Shown here in pieces: positions 43,518 through 53,306 of a stretch of 64,000 nt of DNA. Location: NCBI GenBank assembly GCA_903884655.1, contig CAISFO010000008.1, forward strand, positions 1-64,000, written 5' to 3'. Position 1 is the stretch's first letter. Each line of letters opens with the position of its first letter. Source of the DNA: an uncultured Holophagaceae bacterium (GTDB taxonomy: Bacteria > Acidobacteriota > Holophagae > Holophagales > Holophagaceae). The translations under genes and the position numbers were made by a program. Below the pieces are notes generated by a model that searched no databases, was not told where the DNA came from, and saw only the letters and a program-made list of their open reading frames with translations.

Positions 43518-43552
43518 GATGGATGGTTTTCATGGGTGCTGGGGCCTTAGGC

Positions 43553-43655
43553 TGGATTATAATTCTATTAATAATAATTATTATTAACTGTAATTTATAG
43601 ATGTGATTTATTTGTTTATGCAAAATAGTCAGGTTCACGAGATGCAAATTCGGAG
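43553..43655 (+). promoter_or_regulatory. AT-rich amtB upstream region with 20-bp perfect palindrome
   Basis: The sequence TTAATAATAATTATTATTAA at 43568-43587 is its own reverse complement, in a stretch of about 85 bases with almost no G or C in an otherwise GC-rich window. It ends just before the amtB ribosome site (CGGAGGA). The palindrome could be an operator for a nitrogen regulator, or the A/T-rich part could be promoter DNA. I find no sigma-54 promoter (GG-N10-GC) there. Confidence 0.6.
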
Positions 43656-43661
43656 GAACCG

Positions 43662-44984
<1,323 letters not shown>

Positions 44985-44993
44985 GAGGATCCG

Positions 44994-45335
44994 ATGAAGC
45001 TCATCACCGCCATCATCCCAGAAGAAAAACTCGACGAAGTCCGCGAGGCACTGATCGAGGCCGAGATCGAGCGCATCACTGTGTTGCGGGTCAGCGGCCA
45101 CGGGCGCCAGCAGGAGATCGTGGTCCAGCGCGGCAAGAAGGTGGTGCCCAACCTGATCCCCAAGGTGCAGATCACCATCGCCTGCAACGACGCCTTCGAG
45201 GACATCACCGTGGACACCATCATCCGCACCGCCCGGCACGGCGGGGGCGAGGTGGGCGATGGCAAGATCTTCGTCCAGGACCTGAATGAGTGCATCCGCA
45301 TCCGCACCGGGGAACGGGGCGGGCAGGCCATCTGA
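44994..45335 (+). CDS. PII nitrogen regulatory protein with atypical T-loop
   Basis: A 113-aa PII (GlnB/GlnK) trimer subunit coupled to amtB. It has the family core (KLDEVREAL, LRVSGHGRQ, PKVQITIA, DGKIFVQDLNECIRIRTGERG). The T-loop normally carries Tyr51 in a YRG motif, the uridylylation site; here the loop reads EIVVQRGKK, is one residue shorter, and has Gln or Val there. It probably cannot be uridylylated at Tyr51 and would respond to ATP/ADP/2-oxoglutarate only. It could belong to a PII subgroup that lost this control. Confidence 0.85.
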   Translation: MKLITAIIPEEKLDEVREALIEAEIERITVLRVSGHGRQQEIVVQRGKKVVPNLIPKVQITIACNDAFEDITVDTIIRTARHGGGEVGDGKIFVQDLNECIRIRTGERGGQAI

Positions 45336-45423
45336 AGTCCCGGCCCGCTGAACCAAACGATTGTTCGGACAGGCGCTTTGCTTTCTCAGCTACCGGGACC
45401 ACAATCACCCCAGAGGAGAACCC

Positions 45424-45630
45424 ATGAGTGGCATCTACAAGAAAGTCGAGATCGTAGGCACTTCCGCAGTCGGCTTCTCGGAGGCGGTGACGATGGCCGT
45501 TGAAGAGGCTGGCAAGACGATCCACCACATGGCCTGGTTTGAAGTCGTCGAACAGCGGGGGCGGATCCAGGACGGGAAGGTCGCCGAGTTCCAGGTCACC
45601 GTCCGCATCGGCTTCAAAGTGGACCGCTAG
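45424..45630 (+). CDS. Dodecin
   Basis: A 68-aa flavin-binding dodecamer subunit. It contains GTSAVGFSEAVTMAVEEAGKTIHHMAWFEVVE, W38 for flavin stacking, and Q42-type contacts. Dodecins buffer FMN or riboflavin. Start ATG 45424 follows AGAGGAGA; an upstream in-frame frame to 45361 is not needed. The photolyase gene, itself a flavoprotein, follows 46 bases later, which may be a meaningful pairing. Confidence 0.93.
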   Translation: MSGIYKKVEIVGTSAVGFSEAVTMAVEEAGKTIHHMAWFEVVEQRGRIQDGKVAEFQVTVRIGFKVDR

Positions 45631-45676
45631 CAGGGAGGCCGTGCTTCCGGTGCTCTCGACGGGAAGGTCCTGACCG

Positions 45677-47086
45677 GTGCGTTCCATCGTCTGGTTCCGC
45701 GGCAAGGACCTTCGCGTCACAGACCATGGCCCGCTGGCGGAGGCCGCGGCCGCAGGTGAGGTGATTCCGCTGTTCGTGCTGGATCCCTGGTTCTTCGCAC
45801 CCGCCAGGGCCCGGGAACTGCCTCACCGGATGCAGTTCCTCCTCGATTCTCTGCGGGCGCTGGAAGCGGATCTGGCCAGGCTGGGCTCGCGCCTGCTGGT
45901 GGTTGCGGGGCGCAGCGTGGAGGTGGTGCCCCGTCTGGCGAGCCAGTGGAGGGCGGATCAGGTGCTGGCCCACCGCTGGGTCGAGCCCCTTGGCCGGGAA
46001 CGGGATCGGCGTGTGACCCTAGCCCTGGGCAGCGCAGGCATCGCCTTCCACCTCCTCGAAGGTGAAACACTGCTGCCGCCAGGCTCTGTGCGGAACGGAC
46101 AGGGGGACATGTTCCGCGTGTTCACCCCCTTCTCCAGGTCCTGCTGGACGCGGCTGGACCTGGGACAAAGACCGCCGGGGCCGCCGCCGCTTCCCATGGT
46201 TCCAGGCGGGCTCGAGGTGGAGGTGGTCCCCATCCCGTCCCTGGCGGAACTCGGGATCCCCTTCAATGCGCGCATCCAGCCGGGCGGTGAAGGGCAGGCC
46301 CAAGCCCGGATGCAGGCCTTTCTGGAGGGACCCATCGGGACCTACGGCACGGACCGGGATCGCATGGATCGCGCCGGCACCTCCCGGCTGAGCGCGGACT
46401 TGAAGTTCGGAACTCTGCCCGCGCGCAGGCTCTGGCAGGCCGCCGCCGCAAGCGAACCGAGTGAATCAACACCCCGTTTCCTGAATGAACTGCTCTGGCG
46501 CGAGTTCAGCCACCATCTGCTCTGGGAACGGCCAGACCTGCTTGAGGGCCCCTTCCGCAAGGTGTTCCAGGGGTTCCCGTGGCGGGACGACGCGGCGGGC
46601 TGGCAGGCCTGGACTGAAGGACGCACTGGCTACCCCGTGGTGGATGCGGCCGCTCGGCAACTGCGGGCCGAAGGTTTCGTCCACAACCGGGCCCGCATGG
46701 TGGCCGCCAGTTTCCTGACCAAGCATCTGCTGATCGACTATCGGCTCGGGGAAGCGCACTACCTGAAATGGCTCACGGACGGGGACTGGGCCCAGAACAA
46801 TGCGGGCTGGCAATGGAGCGCCGGCTGCGGCTGCGATGCCCAGCCCTGGTTCCGCATCTTCAACCCGGTCACCCAGGGCAAGAGGTTCGACCCTGAGGGC
46901 AGCTACGTCAAGCGCTGGCTGCCCGAGCTGGCGAACTGCCCCGTGGCCCACATCCATGAGCCCTGGAAGGCGCCTGGATCCCTGAGGCTTCGGCTGGACT
47001 ACCCCAACCCCATCGTGGACCATGCCCTGGCCCGTGAGCGGTTCCTGGCCACCGCCAAAGGTCATCTGGGACAAGGAAGGCCCTGA
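45677..47086 (+). CDS. phr: Deoxyribodipyrimidine photolyase
   Basis: A 469-aa class I photolyase that repairs cyclobutane dimers with blue light. An N-terminal antenna domain (VWFRGKDLRVTDHGPL) is followed by the FAD domain with TSRLSADLKFGT, LNELLWREFSHHLLW, TGYPVVDAAARQL, HNRARMVAASFLTKHLLIDYRLGE and DWAQNNAGWQWSAGCGCDAQPWFRIFNP. These are strongly photolyase, not cryptochrome. The start is GTG 45677. The antenna cofactor (folate or deazaflavin) is unknown. Confidence 0.95.
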   Translation: MRSIVWFRGKDLRVTDHGPLAEAAAAGEVIPLFVLDPWFFAPARARELPHRMQFLLDSLRALEADLARLGSRLLVVAGRSVEVVPRLASQWRADQVLAHRWVEPLGRERDRRVTLALGSAGIAFHLLEGETLLPPGSVRNGQGDMFRVFTPFSRSCWTRLDLGQRPPGPPPLPMVPGGLEVEVVPIPSLAELGIPFNARIQPGGEGQAQARMQAFLEGPIGTYGTDRDRMDRAGTSRLSADLKFGTLPARRLWQAAAASEPSESTPRFLNELLWREFSHHLLWERPDLLEGPFRKVFQGFPWRDDAAGWQAWTEGRTGYPVVDAAARQLRAEGFVHNRARMVAASFLTKHLLIDYRLGEAHYLKWLTDGDWAQNNAGWQWSAGCGCDAQPWFRIFNPVTQGKRFDPEGSYVKRWLPELANCPVAHIHEPWKAPGSLRLRLDYPNPIVDHALARERFLATAKGHLGQGRP

Positions 47087-47141
47087 TAGAGTGGATAGGG
47101 ATGCTTCTATTCATTCACCTTCGATGACTTACAGGTTGTTC

Positions 47142-47423
47142 ATGCACACCATCCAATTCGACGGCAAGACCCCGGGTTCCGCAGCGTGTGAACGGGAGAC
47201 CGCGCTCCTGGCAGCCAGCGTGAAGGCCTCCGTGCCCTTGCCCCACCGGTGTGGCGGCCATGCCCGCTGCGGCACCTGCGTCGTCACGGTCGTGGAAGGG
47301 GCCGAACAGCTCAGTGAGATGGGCGCCGCCGAAACTCGTGTCCTCAAAGCCCTGAAGGCGAACCCGGACCAGCGCCTGGCCTGCCAGACCTGGGCCCGGG
47401 GCGACGTGAGCGTGAAGTACTGA
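47142..47423 (+). CDS. [2Fe-2S] ferredoxin
   Basis: A 93-aa ferredoxin with the cluster Cys in HRCGGHARCGTC (C-x5-C-x2-C) and LACQTW. It would carry one electron to an oxygenase or reductase not encoded nearby. Start ATG 47142 with AGG upstream gives the expected HTIQFDG beta-strand; ATG 47124 would add six residues without a ribosome site. It ends 7 bases before the 3' end of recR on the other strand. Confidence 0.88.
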   Translation: MHTIQFDGKTPGSAACERETALLAASVKASVPLPHRCGGHARCGTCVVTVVEGAEQLSEMGAAETRVLKALKANPDQRLACQTWARGDVSVKY

Positions 47424-47430
47424 CGCGCTC

Positions 47431-48030
47431 CTAGCCGACGGGACGTCGCCCCTCCATCGCACGGTCCAGGGTCAGTTCGTCGGCGTACTCAAGGTCACTG
47501 CCGATCGGCAAGCCCAGTCCGATCCGGGTGGTGCGGATGCCGATGGGCTCCAGCATCCGCGCCAGCCAGCTGGCGGTGGCTTCGCCATCCACCGTGGGGT
47601 TGGTGGCCAGGATCACTTCCTGGATGGCCTGGTCCTCCAGTCGCTTCAGGAGTTCGCGGATACGCAACTGATCGGGCCCCACGCCCCGTAGGGGGGAGAT
47701 GAGGCCACCCAGGACATGGTAGCGGCCCCGGAAATGGCCACTGCGCTCGAAGCTGAGCACGTTCGAGGCTTCCGCCACGATGACCAGGCTTGTGGGGTCC
47801 CGGCGGGGATCCAGGCAGATGGGGCAGGTGGGCTGGTCCGTGAATGCGCCGCAGACGTCGCAGAAGCCTACCTTCTCGGCGGCCTGCTGGAGCTGATGGG
47901 CTAGGTGGGCCATGGCCTCAGGACCCTCCTTGAGCAGGTGAAGGGCCATGCGCTGGGCGGATTTGGCGCCCACGCCCGGCAGCTTCTGGAGGCTTTCGAC
48001 CACGGCCTCAAGGGGCGGCGGAAGCTTCAC
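47431..48030 (-). CDS. recR: Recombination protein RecR
   Basis: A 199-aa protein that works with RecF/RecO in gap repair. The helix-hairpin-helix LPGVGAKSAQRMALHLL, the four-Cys zinc finger CDVCGAFTDQPTCPIC, and a Toprim domain (VIVAEASNVLSFERSGHFRGRYHVLGG) are present. ebfC ends 3 bases upstream, the usual ebfC-recR pair; dnaX is not adjacent. Confidence 0.96.
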   Translation of the reverse strand: MKLPPPLEAVVESLQKLPGVGAKSAQRMALHLLKEGPEAMAHLAHQLQQAAEKVGFCDVCGAFTDQPTCPICLDPRRDPTSLVIVAEASNVLSFERSGHFRGRYHVLGGLISPLRGVGPDQLRIRELLKRLEDQAIQEVILATNPTVDGEATASWLARMLEPIGIRTTRIGLGLPIGSDLEYADELTLDRAMEGRRPVG

Positions 48031-48033
48031 GGA

Positions 48034-48336
48034 TCAGAGCCCCAAGCCTGGCAGGTTGAGGCCAGCCCCCATGCCGCCCATCTGCTTCTTCATGGATTCA
48101 TCGACCTTGGTGGCGGCGTCGCGGAAGGCGGCGAGCAGGAGATCCTCCAGCATGGAAGGATCCTCGGGGTCCATGGCGTCCTTGGCGATGGCAAGGCCCA
48201 CCAGTTCTTTGGAACCATTGAGGGTGACTCTCACGAGTTCGCCACCGGCGGTGCCATCGACCCGCAGATTGGCCTGGGTCTCGGCCAGTTTCGCCTGCAT
48301 CTGCTGGGCCTGTTTCATCAGGAATCGCATATCCAT
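48034..48336 (-). CDS. ebfC: Nucleoid-associated protein EbfC (YbaB family)
   Basis: A 100-aa DNA-binding dimer. DMRFLMKQAQQMQAKLAETQANL, GGELVRVTLNGSKELVGLAI and a Gly/Met-rich tail fit the family. Start ATG 48336 follows a clear GGAGG; the longer frame to 48447 is antisense noise. Paired with recR downstream. DUF2062 protein gene upstream. Confidence 0.93.
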   Translation of the reverse strand: MDMRFLMKQAQQMQAKLAETQANLRVDGTAGGELVRVTLNGSKELVGLAIAKDAMDPEDPSMLEDLLLAAFRDAATKVDESMKKQMGGMGAGLNLPGLGL

Positions 48337-48340
48337 GGGA

Positions 48341-48922
48341 TCAACCTCCGGGTGGAATGTCGTGGGGGGGGCAGGGATGGCCATGGAGGGCTGGCCAGTG
48401 GATACGGCGCAGCCGCCTGGCAAGCCAGAGCATGAAGAAGTATCCAACAGGAATGGCCAAGATCGTACAGATCGTCCCGCCGATGAGGTACGACTTCAGG
48501 ACGGGCCGCAGCATGGTCGTCATGGCTTCGAAGCCGTTCCACGTAAGGAAGCTCCGCCAACCGATCTCATGCCAGTGGACCTTGGCCAGGTTCGCACTGC
48601 TGAACCGTCCCCGCACGAGGTTGCCCACCCAGACGCTGGTGGTGGCCATGGGCACGACCGTCCAGGGATTGTTGATGAGCATGGCCATGATCATCAGGGG
48701 GCGATGCAGACGCCTGAAGATCAGACAGAAAAGAAAGACCATGCCTGTGTGGAGACCAAGCAGGGGGTTCCATGCAACGGAGAGCCCCAGACAGAAACTC
48801 CAGGCCAGCTGCTCGGGGCTCAACTCGGGATGGAGGATATGCGCCTTCAAGCGGTTCCAGAGCCCCTTGGGGGGTGCCGGCGGGGCAGGGGGTGGAATGA
48901 ACGACTCTGTGGGCTCAGTCAT
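48341..48922 (-). CDS. DUF2062 membrane protein
   Basis: A 193-aa protein with about three or four membrane segments. A Pro-rich N-terminus (FIPPPAPPAPP) is followed by LSPEQLAWSFCLGLSVAWNPLLGLHT and INNPWTVVPMATTSVWVGN, hallmarks of DUF2062 proteins, whose role is not known. ATG 48922 overlaps the end of thiL by 8 bases, so translation is coupled. It is 4 bases from ebfC. Confidence 0.82.
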   Translation of the reverse strand: MTEPTESFIPPPAPPAPPKGLWNRLKAHILHPELSPEQLAWSFCLGLSVAWNPLLGLHTGMVFLFCLIFRRLHRPLMIMAMLINNPWTVVPMATTSVWVGNLVRGRFSSANLAKVHWHEIGWRSFLTWNGFEAMTTMLRPVLKSYLIGGTICTILAIPVGYFFMLWLARRLRRIHWPALHGHPCPPHDIPPGG

Positions 48923-49832
48923 GGGCGAAGTGGTCGAATCCGAGGTCCGGCAGGGCGCGCGTTCCAGTCCCATCATAGACGAGCAGGGGTGCCGGCCCTC
49001 GGCTGACGGCGCGACCCACCGGAATCAGGGACTGACCAAGTCGGCTTTCCAGCTCAGTCTGGGGGAGGTCCGAGCCAAAACACCGGGCATAGTCCTCGCC
49101 ACCCTGGAGGGTCTCCTCGTCCAGGCTGCCCTCCACTTGGATGCTGAGTCCCGAGGCCTCGGCCAGGTTGCGAAGATCCCGGCTCAAGCCATCGGACAGG
49201 TCCAGGCAGGCATGGACTTCGGGCATGGCCGCCAGTTTGAGCCCCAGGCCCAGATCTGGACTGGGGTTCAGGTGTGCAGCCAGGTCCGGATCTGGTCGAT
49301 GGGGATCCCAGCGCTGTCCGGCCTGCAGTTTCCGAAGGCCCCTCAGGCTGGCCCCGGGACGCTGGTCCACATAAATCCTGTCACCGGATTTGAGACCATC
49401 CCGCCTCAGCCATCGCTGGGCGAACCCGAAGGCCGTGATTCCCAGGCCCAGGCCCGAGGGGCGGCCCACCGTATCGCCTCCCAAAACCTCGACACCAGCT
49501 TCCCGCGAGGCTGCCGCCAGTCCCTCCAGGAAAGTTTCGAGCCAGGCCCCCTCGATCCCGGAGCCCAGGGCCAGAGTGAGTGTGAAGCCGAAGGGTCGCG
49601 CCCCGGAGGCGTCCAGATCCGAGAGATTCACCATCAGGAGCTTCCGGGCCAGCAATTCCGGTGGATGCCACTGGAGGTTGAAATGCTGGCCGGATTCCAT
49701 GAGGTCCGTGGTCACCAGCAGCCTCTGGCCTTGGGGCGTGGGGGGCAGGAGGCCACAGTCATCCATCAGGCCGCCGCCTCCGGGCAGCAGTTCCCGGATC
49801 CGGGCAAGAATCCCCGATTCCCTCAAGGGCAT
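48915..49832 (-). CDS. thiL: Thiamine-monophosphate kinase
   Basis: A 305-aa kinase making thiamine diphosphate from thiamine monophosphate. MDDCGLL, TTDLMESGQHF, LSDLDASGARPFGFTLTLAL, EVLGGDTVGRPSGL and CLDLSDGLSRDL provide the PurM/ThiL-type nucleotide and metal sites. The family usually has SxxD in the first motif; MDDCG fits. The start ATG 49832 has GGAGG upstream. Followed by DUF2062, ebfC and recR on the same strand. Confidence 0.92.
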   Translation of the reverse strand: MPLRESGILARIRELLPGGGGLMDDCGLLPPTPQGQRLLVTTDLMESGQHFNLQWHPPELLARKLLMVNLSDLDASGARPFGFTLTLALGSGIEGAWLETFLEGLAAASREAGVEVLGGDTVGRPSGLGLGITAFGFAQRWLRRDGLKSGDRIYVDQRPGASLRGLRKLQAGQRWDPHRPDPDLAAHLNPSPDLGLGLKLAAMPEVHACLDLSDGLSRDLRNLAEASGLSIQVEGSLDEETLQGGEDYARCFGSDLPQTELESRLGQSLIPVGRAVSRGPAPLLVYDGTGTRALPDLGFDHFAHD

Positions 49833-49965
49833 GAATGGACCTCCGTCACAAGTCCAGTCTCCCACCTTCCCGGAGACGAGGCGATGCTTGGCCGCGGGCG
49901 AGGGCGATGCTAGGTTTATTAGGCACGCCCAAGCCGGGCTCTGATGGAATCTTGAGGAGAAAACC

Positions 49966-50220
49966 ATGGCCATTACCAAAGTCTGGATCGAAGACGGTTG
50001 CATTGTGTGCAACGCCTGCGAGGCTGAGTGCCCCGACGTGTTCCACGTCACCGATACCAGCTGCAATGTCAACGGCTCCGTGCGCGAGGACGGCGTCGAC
50101 AACGAGAACCGCGACGAGATGAGTCCGCTGTCTGGCAGCGTTGGTACTGACATGGAAGCCGCTATCGAAGCTGCTGCCGCCAGCTGCCCGGTGGAAGTCA
50201 TCAAGTTCGAGAAGGCCTAG
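49966..50220 (+). CDS. Ferredoxin, single [4Fe-4S] or [3Fe-4S] type
   Basis: An 84-aa small ferredoxin. The cluster ligands are C12, C15, C18 (CIVCNAC) and a later C in SCPVEVI; C22 (ECP) and another Cys near residue 38 are additional. The N-terminus AITKVWIEDGCIVC is similar to ferredoxins used in anaerobes. ATG follows TGAGGAGAA. It is divergent from thiL. The symmetric hairpin downstream terminates it. Confidence 0.87.
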   Translation: MAITKVWIEDGCIVCNACEAECPDVFHVTDTSCNVNGSVREDGVDNENRDEMSPLSGSVGTDMEAAIEAAAASCPVEVIKFEKA

Positions 50221-50245
50221 GACTGAAGCTGCTCTACCGGTTCAG

Positions 50246-50277
50246 ACAGAAAGGGCGCCGAGAGGCGCCCTTTCTGT
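50246..50277. terminator. Terminator after the ferredoxin gene
   Basis: A 14-bp stem (ACAGAAAGGGCGCC and its complement) with loop GAGA, followed by GTGGTTCC on the plus strand. It sits between the ferredoxin gene and the convergent cheX gene and can act in both directions. Confidence 0.88.
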
Positions 50278-50296
50278 GGTTCCTGAAGGCTGAAGC

Positions 50297-50758
50297 CTAC
50301 TCCTTCAGCCCCACGTTCACTTCGAATTCCCCGAAGTCGGTCCTGAAGGGGATGGCGATGCAGGGGATGTCGCCACTGCGGCTGATCTTGTGGCCCTTGC
50401 CGATGACGACCGTGGGCACTGAGATGGACAGGCTGAACCCGTCCTGGATCAGCAGACGGCGGGCGTCCCCCACCACGATGTTGCCGATCTCGCCGATGGC
50501 ATCCTCCACGCTTCTGTCCAGGGTGGCGATCTCCTCCATGAGCATGTTGCTGGCAATGCGGCAGGCCAGCTGGGAGGGGAAGCTGAGGATGATCGAGCCA
50601 GACGTATCCCCCGTAATGCCGATGATGGCGGAGATGTCGTAGGTGGTGATGAGGTCCTCTTTCACCGAGAGCCCCACCTTCTCGGCAGCGATGCTGGCCA
50701 TCATCTCCAGGCTGCGGAGGGTGGATTCGATGAAGGGATTGATGAAGGCGACGTTCAT
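50297..50758 (-). CDS. CheX-like CheY-phosphate phosphatase
   Basis: A 153-aa protein of the CheX/CheC-type phosphatase family. The catalytic ExxN motif is seen in EIGNIVVGDA (residues about 89-98), and the N-terminal NPFIESTLRSLEMMA and the KISRSGDIPCIAIPF strand suit CheX. It would dephosphorylate CheY-P. It stands alone, away from the chemoreceptor at 4934 and from other che genes. Confidence 0.85.
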   Translation of the reverse strand: MNVAFINPFIESTLRSLEMMASIAAEKVGLSVKEDLITTYDISAIIGITGDTSGSIILSFPSQLACRIASNMLMEEIATLDRSVEDAIGEIGNIVVGDARRLLIQDGFSLSISVPTVVIGKGHKISRSGDIPCIAIPFRTDFGEFEVNVGLKE

Positions 50759-50874
50759 GGTGCCCCAGGAAAGGTGACTGCCCCTTTTTCGGGAGGGTCA
50801 CTCCTGGACATGACTTCTGGCATTGAGGGAGTGGCTTTCCCGCGTCAACATGGAAATTCCCCCGGGAGAAACCC

Positions 50875-51324
50875 ATGCTCATCCGCCTGCAGGCCGACCT
50901 CAAGACCGCCATGCTGGCCAGGGATGCCGCCCGGACCCAGGTGCTCCGCATGGCCCTGGCAGCCTACAAGAACGAGGCTGTGGCCAAGGGACTGGGTCCC
51001 CAGGGCACCCTGCTGGAAGCCGATGCCCTGGCAGTCTTCAAGCGGCTGGTGAAGTCGCGGGAGGACAGCATCGCCCAGTTCGAGAAGGTGGGGCAGGTGG
51101 ACCGTGCCACCCAGGAGCGGGCCGAAATCGAGCTGTTGAAACCCTATCTGCCGGCCATGATCGAAGGGTCGGCCCTGGAAGCGGCCGTGAAGGCTGCCAT
51201 CGCCCAGAGCGGGGCCACTTCCAAGAAGGACCTGGGGCTGGTGATGAAGGCCCTGCAGGCCGCCCACGGGGGCGCCATCGAAGGGAAGGCCGCCAGTACG
51301 CTGGTGCAGTCGCTGCTGGGGTGA
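50875..51324 (+). CDS. GatB/YqeY domain protein
   Basis: A 149-aa helical protein. LQADLKTAMLARDAARTQVLRM, LVKSREDSIAQFEKVGQVDRATQERAEIELLKPYLP and the C-terminal KAASTLVQSLLG are typical YqeY. It resembles the GatB tail that binds tRNA and is likely a tRNA-binding accessory factor. ATG is preceded by GGGAGAA. ProS is downstream. Confidence 0.9.
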   Translation: MLIRLQADLKTAMLARDAARTQVLRMALAAYKNEAVAKGLGPQGTLLEADALAVFKRLVKSREDSIAQFEKVGQVDRATQERAEIELLKPYLPAMIEGSALEAAVKAAIAQSGATSKKDLGLVMKALQAAHGGAIEGKAASTLVQSLLG

Positions 51325-51467
51325 CCTTCAGGGGGACCGCCTGCTCCCGGCGTTCGTGAGGTACCCCCGGGCCACTCATCGGATGCCGGGCAGAGCCAGG
51401 CTGTCTGCTCTGAATCGAAGCGAGGCGGGGCGCGCACCTGCGTTAGACTTGAAGGTTTGAGGCCCCC

Positions 51468-53306
51468 ATGAAGCAGTCGAAGCTCCTGATCCAGACCCTG
51501 CGCGAAACGCCCCGCGATGCGGATGTGGTCAGCCAACAGCTCATGATGCGAGCCGGCATGATCCAGAAGGTGGCCGCCGGCATCTACAGCTACCTGCCGC
51601 TGGCCTTCCGCAGCATCCGCAAGTTCGAGGAGATCGTGCGCGAGGAACTGGCCAAGGACGGCTGCCAGGAACTGCTGATGCCCGCAGTGCTGCCGGCGGA
51701 CCTCTGGCAGGAGAGCGGCCGCTGGAAATTCTATGGCGACGAGCTGCTGCGCTTCTGTGACCGCAAGGCCAAGGCCGAGATGGCCGAGCGCCGGAAACGG
51801 GGCGAACAGCCCGACGAGCGGGACTTCTACAATTTCTGTCTGGGCCCCACGCACGAGGAGGCAGTCACCGACATCGTGCGGAAGAACGTGCGCAGCTACA
51901 AGCAGCTGCCCATGAACCTGTATCAGATCCAGACGAAGTTCCGGGACGAGCGGCGGCCCCGCTTCGGCCTCATGCGGGGCCGCGAGTTCACCATGAAGGA
52001 TGCCTACTCCTTCCATGTGGATGATGCCTGCGCGGACCGCGGCTACTGGGCCATGTTCAACGCCTACACCCGCATCTTCAGCCGCCTGGGCGTCAAGTTC
52101 CGCCCCGTGGAGGCGGACAGCGGCGCCATCGGCGGCAGCTTCACCCACGAGTTCCATGTCCTGGCGGGCAGCGGCGAGGATGCCATCCTCAGCTGCGACG
52201 CCTGCGACTACACCTCGAACATCGAGAAGACGGAGGCCCCGGCACTGAGCGCAGGCGACCATGGTCCGGCCTTCGACTTGAGGCGGGACCACTTCTGCAC
52301 GCCCGGTGTGGTGGGGCAGGTGGAACAGGCCGCGGGGATGCAGGACGCGGAGCATGACGGCATGCCCCTCACGCAGACCAGCAAGTTCTTCCTCTACCGG
52401 GCCACCTTGGCCGACGGCGCCTCGAAGCTGGTGGGCGCCATCCTGCGGGGAGACCACGAGATCAACCCCGTGAAGGTGAAGAACTTCATCGGCGCCGCCG
52501 ACATGGAATTGATGCCCCTGGAGGAGGCCGAAGCCTTCACGGGCGCCAAGACCGGCTTCATGGGGCCCGTGGGGCTCAAGGACGTGACCTGCCTGGTGGA
52601 CCGCAGCCTCGAGGGAGCCGTCAACCTCACCTGTGGCGCCAACCGAACGGATTACCACCACTTCGGCCTCGACCCAGCCCGGGACCTGCCCGGCTGCAGC
52701 TTCACGGATCTCCGAATGGCCGCCGAGGGCGACGCCTGCACCCGCTGCGGCAAGGGGAAGTACCAGGCCTTCCGGGGCATCGAGGTGGGCCAGGTGTTCA
52801 AGCTGGGCCTCAAGTATTCCAAGGCCATGGGTTGTACCTTCCTGGATGAGCAGGGGAAGGAGAACCCCATGGTCATGGGCTGCTACGGCATCGGCATCAC
52901 CCGCACGGTAGCCGCCGCCGTGGAGCAGAACTACGATGCCGACGGGATCATCTGGCCCTGGCCCATCTCCCCCTATCAGGTCCATGTGGTTTGCCTGGAT
53001 CCGGGCAGCGCCGAGGTGGCCGCCGTGGCCTGCCAGGTGGAGCAGGACCTGGAGGCCGCCGGCTTCGAGGTTCTTCACGACGATCGCGAGGGCCTCAGCC
53101 CCGGAGCCAAGTTCAAGGATGCAGACCTGCTGGGGTTCCCACTGCGCATGACGGTCGGCGCCAAGGGGCTCAAGGATGGCATCGTGGAACTTCGCGACCG
53201 CCGCACCAAGGAAGTGGTCAAACTCAAGCCTGAAGCCGCCGTGGCGGAGGTTTCCGTGGCACGGGACCGGATCATGCTGGAGCTGGAAACCGCGGGAGGG
53301 CGCTGA
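51468..53306 (+). CDS. proS: Prolyl-tRNA synthetase
   Basis: A 612-aa class II synthetase charging tRNA-Pro. Motif 1 is in LPLAFRSIRKFEEIVREELAKDG; motif 2 has FRDERRPRFGLMRGREFTMKDAYSFH; an editing (INS/YbaK-like) domain follows the motif 2 region with LADGASKLVGAILRGDHEIN; motif 3 is GCYGIGITRTVAAAVEQ. The C-terminal anticodon-binding domain is present. The editing domain removes mischarged Ala. ATG 51468 is preceded by GAGG-like sequence (GAGGCCCCC). Confidence 0.96.
   Translation: MKQSKLLIQTLRETPRDADVVSQQLMMRAGMIQKVAAGIYSYLPLAFRSIRKFEEIVREELAKDGCQELLMPAVLPADLWQESGRWKFYGDELLRFCDRKAKAEMAERRKRGEQPDERDFYNFCLGPTHEEAVTDIVRKNVRSYKQLPMNLYQIQTKFRDERRPRFGLMRGREFTMKDAYSFHVDDACADRGYWAMFNAYTRIFSRLGVKFRPVEADSGAIGGSFTHEFHVLAGSGEDAILSCDACDYTSNIEKTEAPALSAGDHGPAFDLRRDHFCTPGVVGQVEQAAGMQDAEHDGMPLTQTSKFFLYRATLADGASKLVGAILRGDHEINPVKVKNFIGAADMELMPLEEAEAFTGAKTGFMGPVGLKDVTCLVDRSLEGAVNLTCGANRTDYHHFGLDPARDLPGCSFTDLRMAAEGDACTRCGKGKYQAFRGIEVGQVFKLGLKYSKAMGCTFLDEQGKENPMVMGCYGIGITRTVAAAVEQNYDADGIIWPWPISPYQVHVVCLDPGSAEVAAVACQVEQDLEAAGFEVLHDDREGLSPGAKFKDADLLGFPLRMTVGAKGLKDGIVELRDRRTKEVVKLKPEAAVAEVSVARDRIMLELETAGGR

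Noticed and set aside
43553..43661. Sigma-54 promoter for amtB-glnK
   Set aside because: No GG-N10-GC spacing in the AT-rich gap.
51144..53078. 644-codon minus-strand frame over proS
   Set aside because: Antisense of a clear prolyl-tRNA synthetase; repetitive His/Gly/Leu composition.
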